From Methanosarcina horonobensis HB-1 = JCM 15518 (GTDB taxonomy: Archaea; Halobacteriota; Methanosarcinia; Methanosarcinales; Methanosarcinaceae), in contig NZ_CP009516.1 in assembly GCF_000970285.1 (NCBI RefSeq), positions 2,025,036 through 2,089,035 on the forward strand: a DNA stretch of 64,000 nt. The letters run 5' to 3'. Position 1 is the first letter of the stretch; each line of letters begins with the position of its first letter. The notes under the pieces are model-generated. The model ran no database searches and had not been told where the DNA came from. It worked only from the letters and a program-made list of their open reading frames with translations. Of the stretch, positions 25,753 to 34,573 are shown piece by piece. Both the position numbers and the translations under genes were made by a program.

Positions 25753-27660
25753 ATGCAGTTATTGCTCATTCACTCTGATTATATTGAATACGAAACCAAA
25801 AAACAAACTCCAGTTGCTGAAAAAATAGAAGAGTCCTTGAAGTCGGGAAGACTTGAGGAAGCTCTCACGGCTTTTACGGCTGTGGAAAGTGTGGATGAAG
25901 CCAATCCGGAAGAAGCCATAGAAAAGGCTGTTTCTGAAATTGAAAAAGTTGCAGCCCAGGTCAAAACAAACCGTATAATGCTTTATCCTTACGCCCACCT
26001 GAGTTCTGACCTTTCTTCTCCTAAAGTTGCAGTTCAGGTTTTAAAAGGTATGGAAACAGCTCTCTCAGCTAAATACGAGGTTAAAAGAGCTCCTTTCGGC
26101 TGGTACAAAGCTTTTACCGTAAGCTGTAAAGGACATCCCCTGTCCGAACTGTCCCGGAGCATCCGCCCCCAGGGTGCGGCAAAACCGGCAGCCAAAACCG
26201 AAGAAGCCGGGGAAAAAGAAGAGGTCGTTTCCGAAGCCCTGAAAGCCGAAGGCACTGCCAGGTCTTACTGGCGCATCCTGACTCCGGATGGAGAACTCCA
26301 TGAGATCGAAGGTTTTGACCTTGCCCCTTACCCCAAACTTCAGCAGTTTGTAAATTATGAAATCTCCAAGAGCAGGGCAGTTGAGCGTGCCCCTCCCCAT
26401 GTAGAACTTATGCGCAGGCTTGAGCTTGCAGACTACGAGCCAGGGTCCGACTCCGGAAACATGCGTTATTACCCCAAGGGAAGGCTTGTCAAATCCCTCC
26501 TTGAGAACTACGTGCTTGATGTCGCAACCGAGTTCGGGGCAATGGAAGTCGAAACTCCGCTGATGTACGACATGAACCACCCGACCCTCAAGAAGTACCT
26601 TGACAGATTCCCTGCAAGGCAGTACTCCATAGAGTCGGACAAGCGGCAGATGTTCCTGCGCTTTGCAGCCTGTTTCGGACAGTTCCTTATGAACCACGAC
26701 ATGACGATATCTTACAAGAACCTGCCACTCAGGATGATCGAAATGACCCGCTACAGTTTTAGAAAAGAACAGCGTGGGGAACTTGTGGGATTAAGGAGGC
26801 TCAGGGCTTTTACCATGCCGGATATGCACACCCTCTGCGAGGACATGGACCAGGCTGTAAGCCAGTTCAAAGAACAGTATGACCTCTGCATCGATGTGCT
26901 TGAAAATATAGGAATCCATGTCGATGATTATGAAGTTGCGATCCGCTTCACCAGGGATTTCTACGAATCTAATAAAGACCTTGTAGTCAGCATGGCAAAA
27001 ACTGTCAACAAGCCCGTGCTTGTTGAGATGTGGGACACCCGTTTCTTCTACTTCGTGCTCAAGTTCGAGTTTAACTTTGTAGATGCCCTTGCCAAAGCCA
27101 GTGCACTTTCGACTGTCCAGATCGATGTGGAAAATGCCGAGAGGTACGATATTTCTTATGTGAATGCCGAAGGTAAGCTGGAAAGGCCGACTGTGCTCCA
27201 CTGCTCTCCAAGCGGTGCAATAGAAAGATGCATTTATGCTCTCCTTGAAAAAGCTGCGATGGAAACTGAAGAAGGAAAAGTTCCGATGCTGCCTGTCTGG
27301 CTTTCCCCCACTCAGGTAAGGATTGTACCTGTTTCAGAAAAGCACATCACTTTTGCCGAAGAGGTTTCAAGGAAACTGGACTGCAGGGTTGATGTTGACG
27401 ACCGCGACCTGTCAATAGGAAAGAAGGTAAGGGAAGCTGGCAGGGAATGGGTGCCTTATGTTGTGGTCATTGGAGATAAGGAAATAGAAGAAGGCACGAT
27501 TAACGTAACTATCCGTGAAGAATCCGAACAAAATAAACCGCAAAAAATCCAGATGACTCCGGAAGAACTCAATGTCCGCATAAAAGAAGAAACCGCTGGC
27601 AAACCCTACAGGAAGCTGCCGCTGGCAAAATACCTTTCTGCAAGACCGAAGTTCTTCTAA
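25753..27660 (+). CDS. thrS: Threonyl-tRNA synthetase, archaeal type
   Basis: 635 residues. Joins threonine to tRNA-Thr in the cytosol. The first 145 residues form the archaeal editing domain ([14 protein letters not shown] and the [11 protein letters not shown] block), which removes mischarged serine and is related to D-aminoacyl-tRNA deacylase. The class II core follows, with motif 2 in [21 protein letters not shown] (about 338-358) and motif 3 near the [17 protein letters not shown] block. The C-terminal anticodon-binding domain starts near [15 protein letters not shown] linker of about 30 residues rich in Ala, Lys and Glu lies at 145-175. AGGTGA precedes the ATG. Confidence 0.95.
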   Translation: MQLLLIHSDYIEYETKKQTPVAEKIEESLKSGRLEEALTAFTAVESVDEANPEEAIEKAVSEIEKVAAQVKTNRIMLYPYAHLSSDLSSPKVAVQVLKGMETALSAKYEVKRAPFGWYKAFTVSCKGHPLSELSRSIRPQGAAKPAAKTEEAGEKEEVVSEALKAEGTARSYWRILTPDGELHEIEGFDLAPYPKLQQFVNYEISKSRAVERAPPHVELMRRLELADYEPGSDSGNMRYYPKGRLVKSLLENYVLDVATEFGAMEVETPLMYDMNHPTLKKYLDRFPARQYSIESDKRQMFLRFAACFGQFLMNHDMTISYKNLPLRMIEMTRYSFRKEQRGELVGLRRLRAFTMPDMHTLCEDMDQAVSQFKEQYDLCIDVLENIGIHVDDYEVAIRFTRDFYESNKDLVVSMAKTVNKPVLVEMWDTRFFYFVLKFEFNFVDALAKASALSTVQIDVENAERYDISYVNAEGKLERPTVLHCSPSGAIERCIYALLEKAAMETEEGKVPMLPVWLSPTQVRIVPVSEKHITFAEEVSRKLDCRVDVDDRDLSIGKKVREAGREWVPYVVVIGDKEIEEGTINVTIREESEQNKPQKIQMTPEELNVRIKEETAGKPYRKLPLAKYLSARPKFF

Positions 27661-27874
27661 ACAATTTGAATTTTATCTAGGATTGTTTAGATTCACTTTC
27701 CGGAAAACTTGAAAAGTTTCAAAGGACACCTGCTCAGAAATGAGCCTTTCCTTTGACTTTTCCTTTAATTCTTTAAATCCTCTTTAATTCATTAAATCAT
27801 ATACTTTCAAAATCTTTATATCTTTATAGTTATTATATCCTACAGTTTTATATATTCTGCAACTTTATATTATA

Positions 27875-27920
27875 GTAATTCTTATACCGCCGTAATTCTT
27901 ATATTGCCGTAGTTATTATT
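27875..27920. repeat. Short 17-bp tandem repeat
   Basis: Two 17-bp units, GTAATTCTTATACCGCC and GTAATTCTTATATTGCC, followed by a partial third, in the AT-rich 550-bp gap between thrS and the helicase gene. No gene is seen in the gap. Confidence 0.6.
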
Positions 27921-28077
27921 ATTGAAATGGGATTCCTTTTAATTAAAAGAAGTTCAGACATACTCTTTTCGATTTTATGATGAAAAGGGATAGTCCAGAT
28001 TTAGTCTAAGTTTTCTTGACTGAAGATTTTTATTCATTATTTTAAGTGAGGGGAGTTAATTCTTAGAATCTTTCCAG

Positions 28078-28105
28078 TTCCATGCACTGTTTCCTGTGCA
28101 TGGAA
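28078..28105 (+). other. Perfect 10-bp stem hairpin upstream of the helicase
   Basis: TTCCATGCAC (28078-28087) pairs fully with GTGCATGGAA (28096-28105) across an 8-nt loop, about 105 bp before the start codon of the SF2 helicase. It could be a leader structure or an operator. It is not followed by a T run. Confidence 0.55.
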
Positions 28106-28211
28106 CATGCAGTTTTCCGGAAAACTCTTTGAAAGGTAGCTTTCTGGTTTTCAGCGTATTAAATATCTCATTAATATCTCATAGAGTTAAAAGCATAAGG
28201 ACAGCGTACTG

Positions 28212-30398
28212 ATGACAATTTCAAATGAAGCCGCAGCCGGCATGGAAACAGTCGAGCTCGAGCCCTTGAGGGAAGATAAGAAGAGAATCTTTAAGGAAAT
28301 TCTGGGATATTTTGAAACCCATCAGAGAGGCTATATTAAAGTTCCAACGGGCTGGGGTAAAACTTTTCTTGCAAAGCATATAATGAAAAAACACTACGAA
28401 GACGGAAAACTTGTACTTTTCCTGATCTCAAAAAACAATCCTCTCCTGAGCCAGACTTACTATGACAGGAAAAAAGACAGGCCTCTTTTTCCAAATAGTG
28501 CTCTCCTCTCTTCCGAACAGAAGATAGCGAGAAAAGAGATTGCAGAAGCTCTAAGAAAATCAGGACAGGAGAAAGGTAAAGGTTTTGTGCTCTTTGCCTC
28601 TTTGCAGACTGTTCTCGGAAAACAAGCATCCGAGATCAAAGAGTTGCTTCTTGAGTATACCGACCTTGCAATAGTTGACGAGATCCACAATTTCATTAAT
28701 AACAGGGGAAATGATTTCCTCAATGAGTTCGGAGAACGGACTAAAATCCTGGGGATGACCGCAACTCCTTTCCAGGGTGTTGTCGGAAACGTCAAGTTTG
28801 TAGACGAGATTGCAGGAGACATGAGGGAGGTCTATGCAAAGACCCTGCCTGAGTGTATCCTTGATAACGAACTTGCACCCCTTAAGTACACGATAGCAGA
28901 AAGTTCGGAAGATATCTTTGAGATCTTTGATTTTGAAAAAGGACTGGATGAACTTGACAGGCAGGACCTTTTCCTTGACTGCAGCACAGCTGACAAACTG
29001 AAAAAAGTAGTTAAAAGAACGCAGCTTGCAAAAGATGTGTACGATTCGATGGTAAAACAAAAGAACGCAAAGACGCTTGTATTCTGCGCTCCTGTCCGGA
29101 AAAGAGTCTATGGAGCCGGGGCAGAAGGAGAGGAGATCAATGCTTTTCATGCAAAACTCACTGCTTCGGTCTTTAACGGAGAAATCTCAGCTCCTAAGCT
29201 CGAAAAGGACCTTGATCCTGTTTTACCTCTCGATTTTGATAATTATACCCCCGAAGGGGAATTCAAAGACTCAGCTTTTATAACCTCAGAACTGCCCAAA
29301 GATGAACAGAGCGCCCTTCTTGCAGCTTTCAGGGACGCAGAAAAACCGCCTTATATCTTATGTACGGTCGGCATGCTGATAGAAGGTTTTGATTTTCCGG
29401 GCCTCGAAACACTTATCCTGCTGCGTCCTACCCTGAGCATGCGGCTCTTTGAGCAGCAGGTAGGAAGGGTTACAAGGCTTTCTCCTGTTTCCGGAAAGGA
29501 TAAAGGAAATATCTTTGAGATCTCGGACAGCATAGACTCCCTCTACCAGCGCTTCGGAGAAGGAGTTTTTAACGGGGAAAAGGTTGACCAGGTTCAGATG
29601 CTCCAGCCCGAAATCCGTCTTGAAGAACTTTTCTCTGAAGGGGACGCGGCAAGAGCAATTGAGGAAGGAAAAATAGAGATTAATAAGGTAGACTTCAGTG
29701 CTCTCGGAAAAGGGAAAGGAAAAGGCGCTCAAATCAGAGAAGTGCCTGTAAGGCTCCCCCCAACCGTGCTCAGGGCAAAGTATTTCTCACGCCTGCTCGC
29801 TCTGACCGAAGAAAAGGACGTAGGAGCTTTTGAACGGGAAAAGCGAGAACTTATGCGGGCTACCTTGCGGTTCAGAGTAAGGGAACTCAGGGACGCCGAA
29901 GAGCTTTCTGAGCTTTCAGGCAAGACAAATAAGCTCAAGCGAGAAGCCTATGAAGACCGCAGGTTAGGGGATGTCTCAAGGCAGCACAAGCCCAAGGTCT
30001 TCGGGGAAGTCGAGTGGCTCCTGAAACTTCAGGCCTTGAATTCCCTGAAGTATGAAGGCGAGCGTATCTCTATGCCCGAGAAAAACAAAATTCTAAGGAC
30101 TCTGGGGTTTGAACCTGATATGAGAAAAATAGATAGCTACAGGCTTAAATGCCTTAAGCTCGGTTCTGCCCAGAAGACCATTCCCGACCTTGTAAAAGTG
30201 CTCGGTTTTGTGAGCCGCCTCTCATCTTCCGAAACCTATCAGTTCCTTGATAAGAAGAAAAAGGAGCAGTGGAAACGTGAGTTTCTGCCTGCGGTTTACT
30301 GGGGCTTCTGCTTTATTGAAGATTCTCCGGAACTGAAGGAGCTTTTCGAGTCCACGGAATGGGACAGGCGTGTTAAAAATATCATCCGGCAAAAGTAA
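28212..30398 (+). CDS. Superfamily II DEAD/DEAH-type helicase
   Basis: 728 residues. Walker A VPTGWGKT (about 44-51), motif II DEIH (about 156-159), motif III MTATPF, and motif VI QQVGRVTRL (about 414) with IEGFDFPGL before it define an SF2 enzyme of the restriction-helicase/UvrB-like set. Such proteins couple ATP hydrolysis to movement along DNA. The C-terminal 230 residues (from about 500) are Arg/Glu-rich helices and then a domain ending in WDRRVKNIIRQK that I do not recognise. No nuclease motif is seen. It stands alone; a repair or defence role is possible, but context does not decide it. Confidence 0.8.
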   Translation: MTISNEAAAGMETVELEPLREDKKRIFKEILGYFETHQRGYIKVPTGWGKTFLAKHIMKKHYEDGKLVLFLISKNNPLLSQTYYDRKKDRPLFPNSALLSSEQKIARKEIAEALRKSGQEKGKGFVLFASLQTVLGKQASEIKELLLEYTDLAIVDEIHNFINNRGNDFLNEFGERTKILGMTATPFQGVVGNVKFVDEIAGDMREVYAKTLPECILDNELAPLKYTIAESSEDIFEIFDFEKGLDELDRQDLFLDCSTADKLKKVVKRTQLAKDVYDSMVKQKNAKTLVFCAPVRKRVYGAGAEGEEINAFHAKLTASVFNGEISAPKLEKDLDPVLPLDFDNYTPEGEFKDSAFITSELPKDEQSALLAAFRDAEKPPYILCTVGMLIEGFDFPGLETLILLRPTLSMRLFEQQVGRVTRLSPVSGKDKGNIFEISDSIDSLYQRFGEGVFNGEKVDQVQMLQPEIRLEELFSEGDAARAIEEGKIEINKVDFSALGKGKGKGAQIREVPVRLPPTVLRAKYFSRLLALTEEKDVGAFEREKRELMRATLRFRVRELRDAEELSELSGKTNKLKREAYEDRRLGDVSRQHKPKVFGEVEWLLKLQALNSLKYEGERISMPEKNKILRTLGFEPDMRKIDSYRLKCLKLGSAQKTIPDLVKVLGFVSRLSSSETYQFLDKKKKEQWKREFLPAVYWGFCFIEDSPELKELFESTEWDRRVKNIIRQK

Positions 30399-30666
30399 TC
30401 TGATGGTTCCTGATTAATCGATTTATATTATTCGGCACATCCGAAGTAGGAGCTTTTGTTTTTCTCTTCTGCGCCTTGCAGGACTGAAACGGCTTGCCAG
30501 CTAGTACGTACTTTATTAATCCTGGAAGCCGCTTTTGAATATATAGGTAATAGAGCCTCTGCCAGCCTGTCTGGCAGCCCTCCTCAAAAAGAAACGGAAA
30601 GAAGAAGACAGAAAATTAAGGAAAAAAAGAGTCTTGACAAACATTAAAACATTTCACAAAGCTGGA

Positions 30667-31076
30667 CTGTATCCTTAGTTTGACAGTATAAATTAAATTT
30701 AGTGAGAAACTTCGACTTTTTTGTCAAAAACCAATTGACAGCATTCATAAATTTCATCAAATTGCCTCTGATTTTTCAGCTTCACAATCACTATAAGGTA
30801 AATTAGTAGAGATTTTTGTCCAATTTTAACACTTTTGGCATCTGGTTTTTTGGATGGTATCTATATTTTATCTGAGATTCATGGTATCTGTCAAATTCTA
30901 TACCAAAAATTTGATCAAAAATTATGAAAATAGCCATCAAGAGGAAGAGAATTATCTGTCAAATTGAATCGTAAAAAATGGGCAAAAATTTGTTAAAATA
31001 ATATTACTTATTATTCCAACAGATATGAAAACGACCTTTCAACATAAAAATTAAACTGTCAAACTCAGGCTGTATC
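30667..31076. mobile_element. MITE-like sequence with short inverted ends
   Basis: AGTTTGACAGT (30677-30687) and its complement ACTGTCAAACT (31055-31065) bound about 390 bp without coding capacity. Just outside lie direct copies of CTGTATC (30667-30673 and 31070-31076), which could be a target duplication with slight decay. This is part of the 1.7-kb gene-free stretch 30399-32087. Confidence 0.35.
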
Positions 31077-31230
31077 TTCATAGTCTGCGGATATAGAGGA
31101 AGGTATTCCAAAAGAAGAATTACTTACAGGAAAAATAACAGCGTAGCGAATTTTCTGTAAATTCGAAGTCCAGTCTCTGTAATTGCTGAATAAACAGACT
31201 TTCTTATATTGAGTTTTTGCGCGGATAACT

Positions 31231-31495
31231 TCTTGAGCTGACTTTCCGCAGATGTCTTCAAAAAAATAACATTTTTCCTGTTATCGTTTTTGGAGAATTA
31301 TTCGAATATCTTTAATTATTATCCCAACTGAATCTTCGGGAAATGGCTGCTGGAAGCTTTTAATGAAGGCAAAAGGTCGAGAATTGTAGGACATTTAAAA
31401 AACACTTGCTTGAGTAACCAAGGAGATTTCCAGAAAAAACGATAGCAAGAAAAATTATAAAAATTGAAAGGACATCTGCGGAAAGTGAGTTGAGA
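31231..31495. repeat. Long imperfect inverted repeat
   Basis: About 65 bp at 31231-31295 reappears as its reverse complement at about 31430-31495. The best blocks are GACATCTGCGGAAAGT (present in full on both arms) and AAAACGATARCARGAAAAAT. The 135 bp between the arms have no recognisable gene. The arms may be two inverted copies of a decayed element. Confidence 0.55.
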
Positions 31496-31626
31496 TTTAC
31501 AAGTACACAGAAAATTCAACACACTGCCAGCGTTTGAATTGTTTATCTTCAAAAAGGTTAAGGTTCAGGGAAAGGAAAAATCTCTGCGAAGAAAATATTC
31601 TATAAACCAGGGAGGGAAAGCTGTTA

Positions 31627-31683
31627 TCCAGAAAAACATAGCTTCCTTTTTTCCGGCCTATCCGGCAACATAGTTTTTCTGGA
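31627..31683. other. Hairpin with 11-bp outer stem
   Basis: TCCAGAAAAAC pairs with GTTTTTCTGGA over 35 nt; an inner CCGG-CCTAT-CCGG palindrome lies in the loop. Nothing else is seen between here and the IS element at 32088, apart from AT-rich DNA. Confidence 0.5.
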
Positions 31684-32087
31684 TTAGTGCTCTCTCTGTA
31701 ATTTACTTACTTTCCTGAATAATTTCACGTAATTCTTGCAAGGAGATATTCCGGTGCTCTTCCATCACTTTAGGCCGGATTGCGCGATCGTCCACTATTT
31801 TGAACTTTCCATGTGCTCTGGAAGGTTTGTTTGAACTTCACATTCAAAAATCTCTCTTAGTCTTCTCCTATACATTTATTACGGTGATGAATTTTCATCG
31901 CTCTGATTAACATTAATTAAATCGATTCTCTTTTTCATAAAAAATAACGAAATTTTATAGCTCTAATTGATGTCAAGAATTTGACCTACTTTTAGCAAAT
32001 AATCTGTATATTTTTTCTTCACTAAACTATAAAATTAACAAAAAGATAGCAACATACATGCCCTAACAAAAGAAAAGAATATATTGT

Positions 32088-32945
32088 GAGCCTATCCCAA
32101 AACTTCATTTAATCTAATTACTGCTGCTACCATTACGACTCCTAGATATGATTCCTCTTTTATTTCATATCTTGGAAATACTTTCTTACATGACTCTATC
32201 CAGCTAAAGAACCTTTCTACTATACTTTTCATTTTGTATTCTTTCTGATCTACCTTTATTGGTCTTCCTATCTTCTTTTTCTTCCTATTTCTTTTATTTA
32301 CTGGTATATTGGACTTTATTCCTCTTTTTCTGTTATATTTTCTAATTTTAGCTGTATCATACATTCCATCAGCTGTTACTTTTGAAGGCCTGTTAACAGG
32401 CCTTCCTACAGGTCTTTTTATCTTGAAATTTTTAAGTGTAGGTATATAAAGTGTTGAATCATTCTCATTTGCGGGAACAACAATTATAGAGAGAGGTAGA
32501 CCCTGTAAGTCTACTAAAACGCTTAATTTTATTCCTTTTACTTTTTTATGACCGTCGTAGCCGATATTCCCCCTTTTTTAGTCGGAATATCCTTTGTATC
32601 AGTAAAACAATGAGAGAGATCTATTTTCTTCAAATCATAACCTTTGTTTAAAAGTTCATTAAAGATTTCCTGATAAATTCCATGTTCACAGAGGTAGAGG
32701 TGGAATCTATGAACGGTTGATTTAGAACCATAGCGGCGAGGAACATCTTTCCATGTACAACCTGTCATAACAACGTACAAAATACCATTCATTAACTTCC
32801 TCATATTTGCACGTGGTCTTCCTGTATGTGGTTTCTGAGGAGGAAGATAAGGCTTTATTGATTCCCATAGAACGTCATCGATTTCATGGAATGACATATA
32901 ACTATATTTATAATTTCAGCATAATATTACTTTTGGGATAGGCTC
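32088..32945 (-). mobile_element. IS5-type insertion sequence, 858 bp
   Basis: Ends are a perfect 15-bp terminal inverted repeat, GAGCCTATCCCAAAA on the left and TTTTGGGATAGGCTC on the right. It carries one transposase in two overlapping frames. No matching target duplication is obvious in the flanks. Its right end joins directly to an open HEAT-repeat frame that lacks its 5' part. No matching N-terminal part is found on the left side, so the flank was probably rearranged after insertion. Confidence 0.85.
32092..32897 (-). CDS. IS5-family DDE transposase, probably made by -1 frameshifting
   Basis: Frame A (32538-32897, 119 codons) starts MSFHEIDDVLWESIKPYLPP and carries the helix-turn-helix-like DUF4096 region and the first catalytic Asp (HCFTDTKDIP). 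Frame B continues in the -1 frame from an A6G5 run (about 32569-32579) with GHKKVKGIKLSVLVDLQGLP, then VTADGMYDTAKIRKYNRKRG holding the second Asp, and VERFFSWIES with the Glu; it ends inside the left inverted repeat at 32092. Joined, the product is about 268 residues, the normal length. The frames are otherwise intact, so programmed slippage is more likely than decay. Confidence 0.8.
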
Positions 32946-34271
32946 CCTAATAAACTGAAAGCATGGGATGATTTACACGATTTAGTTTTTCATGACGATT
33001 TTCAAGTGCGCATAGGTATTGCTTATTCGCTAGGTAGAGCATTTCCTTTTGTCCCGAATAAGTATGAGGCATCCAAAGATTTGCAAATTCTTACGCATGA
33101 TTATTTTTGTGATGTAAGAATATTTGCAGCATACTCGATTGGCTCCATTTTTCCATATATTCCTGACAAAAAATGTGCATGGCAAGAACTAATAAAGCTT
33201 AAAGAAAATGAAGAAAATGAAGTAAGAAGTTCCACAACTCACTCCCTAGGAAGAATCTGTATATTTAAAGCATCTCAAGCGGAAACCGATAAAGAATATG
33301 AAAAAGAACTAAAAAATGCCATAACTTTTTTTGAACAAGCCTCTATAAATTCTAGATTCATTAATCCATCCAAATTTTGCCTTCCGTTTTACCGTTCATT
33401 CTACACGATAATCTTTAATGAAGAAAAACAAACGCAAAATGAAATTGAAAAATATCTCGCGGAAGCAAAAAATGTAATAGTAAAATCCCATAATGAGAAA
33501 TTACTCCTCAAAGCAGTTGAAAACCTTGCAAACGTATTAAAGCAAGTTCAGAATTTTGAAAGAATGGATCTCAATGCCAAAAAAGATAAACTTAATTTTT
33601 GTAGGATATATTGTGAACAGACCGCTGAGTTGCTCAATTATACAGAAAAAGTATCACCTTATACCACAGAATTGATAAGAAAAGGTCTTCCTATATTCAA
33701 TAGAAAATTAAAACCACTCTTCGAAGAAATACAAGAAAAAGCAAAGATCGTGTGTCGGGAATCTGAAGGTACTCCAACACAAGAAATTGCATGCGCTATC
33801 AGTCGAGAAGTTCAGAAATGGGAGATTGGTAGCCAGGAAGAAATGACTTGGTATGTTGAAAACCTTGTTTTTGCTTTAGAATCAAGTATTCCTAAAGTAC
33901 CTGAAAATCAGCATATTTTCGATAGAATCCAACAAATTAGGGAACAAAAAGACATTCCAAAGCAGTATGGAATGGTATCTACTCTCATTCCGTTGATTCC
34001 CAAATTATGTATGGAACAAAAAATAGACTCAATGGAGAAAAAGCTTGATGAGCTAATCGTCCACTTTTCTGAATCTCATACAGATCTTACAATATCTCTG
34101 GGAGCAGATTTTTACGGGAATGGCATTAAAGTCACAAAAACAATTCCCCTTCAGAAGTTTTCAGATAAAGAAAAAGGAGAGATCGAAGGAAAAATTCAGG
34201 GAAATGAGGGAATTAAACTGTCAAGTTTATCTACAACACTGATTAAAAAAATAAAAGATAATCTTTTTTGA
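32946..34271 (+). pseudogene. HEAT-repeat protein truncated at its 5' end by the IS
   Basis: The frame is open from the IS edge. PNKLKAWDDLHDLV precedes the GTG at 33006, which is therefore probably not a natural start. At least three HEAT-like units of the Methanosarcina type are visible (VRIGIAYSLGRAFPFVPNK, VRIFAAYSIGSIFPYIPDK, VRSSTTHSLGRI). The following 300 residues are helical and unrecognised, ending KVTKTIPLQKFSDKEKGEIEGK and a Ser/Lys tail. HEAT arrays act in protein-protein contacts, and related proteins with such C-termini occur in variable regions. Function of the remaining piece is doubtful. Confidence 0.7.
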
Positions 34272-34387
34272 ACCTCAGAATTTGGCTCAACAATCAGAGT
34301 GTTGCCATTTATTACTTAACTCTTCATTATATCAACCAATGTATGAGCCTCTCATGCGTCTCTCATGAATACGGTATTCAGCCAATA

Positions 34388-34512
34388 GTTTTTCAATTGA
34401 ATCAGAAAAACCTCCTCAAGAGGAAAAAGAACCACTTAATCTAAAGAAGTCCTGTAAAGTGCCCTTTAAAGATGCAAAAATCGTGGGTTTTGTCTTGATT
34501 TAGTTAAGATAT
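34388..34512 (+). repeat. Interspersed hairpin repeat, 5' part only
   Basis: Contains the CAGAAAAACCTCC...AGAGGAAAAAGAA and CCTGTAAAGTGCC blocks of the family described at 44971-45213, but not the GC-rich stem. Leftmost copy in the window. Confidence 0.6.
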
Positions 34513-34573
34513 TTGATTGCAGCAAGGAAAGGAAAAATTGTATGATATAAGAACTTGAAATGGAAACCCATAA

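Noticed and set aside
30456-30647. Plus-strand 63-codon frame after the helicase
   Set aside because: Low-complexity charged end, no ribosome site, and no recognisable family.
31319-31552. Minus-strand 77-codon frame in the gene-free stretch
   Set aside because: Lies across one arm of the inverted repeat. The Cys/Phe-rich sequence looks like read-through of non-coding DNA; an old coding remnant cannot be excluded but cannot be supported.
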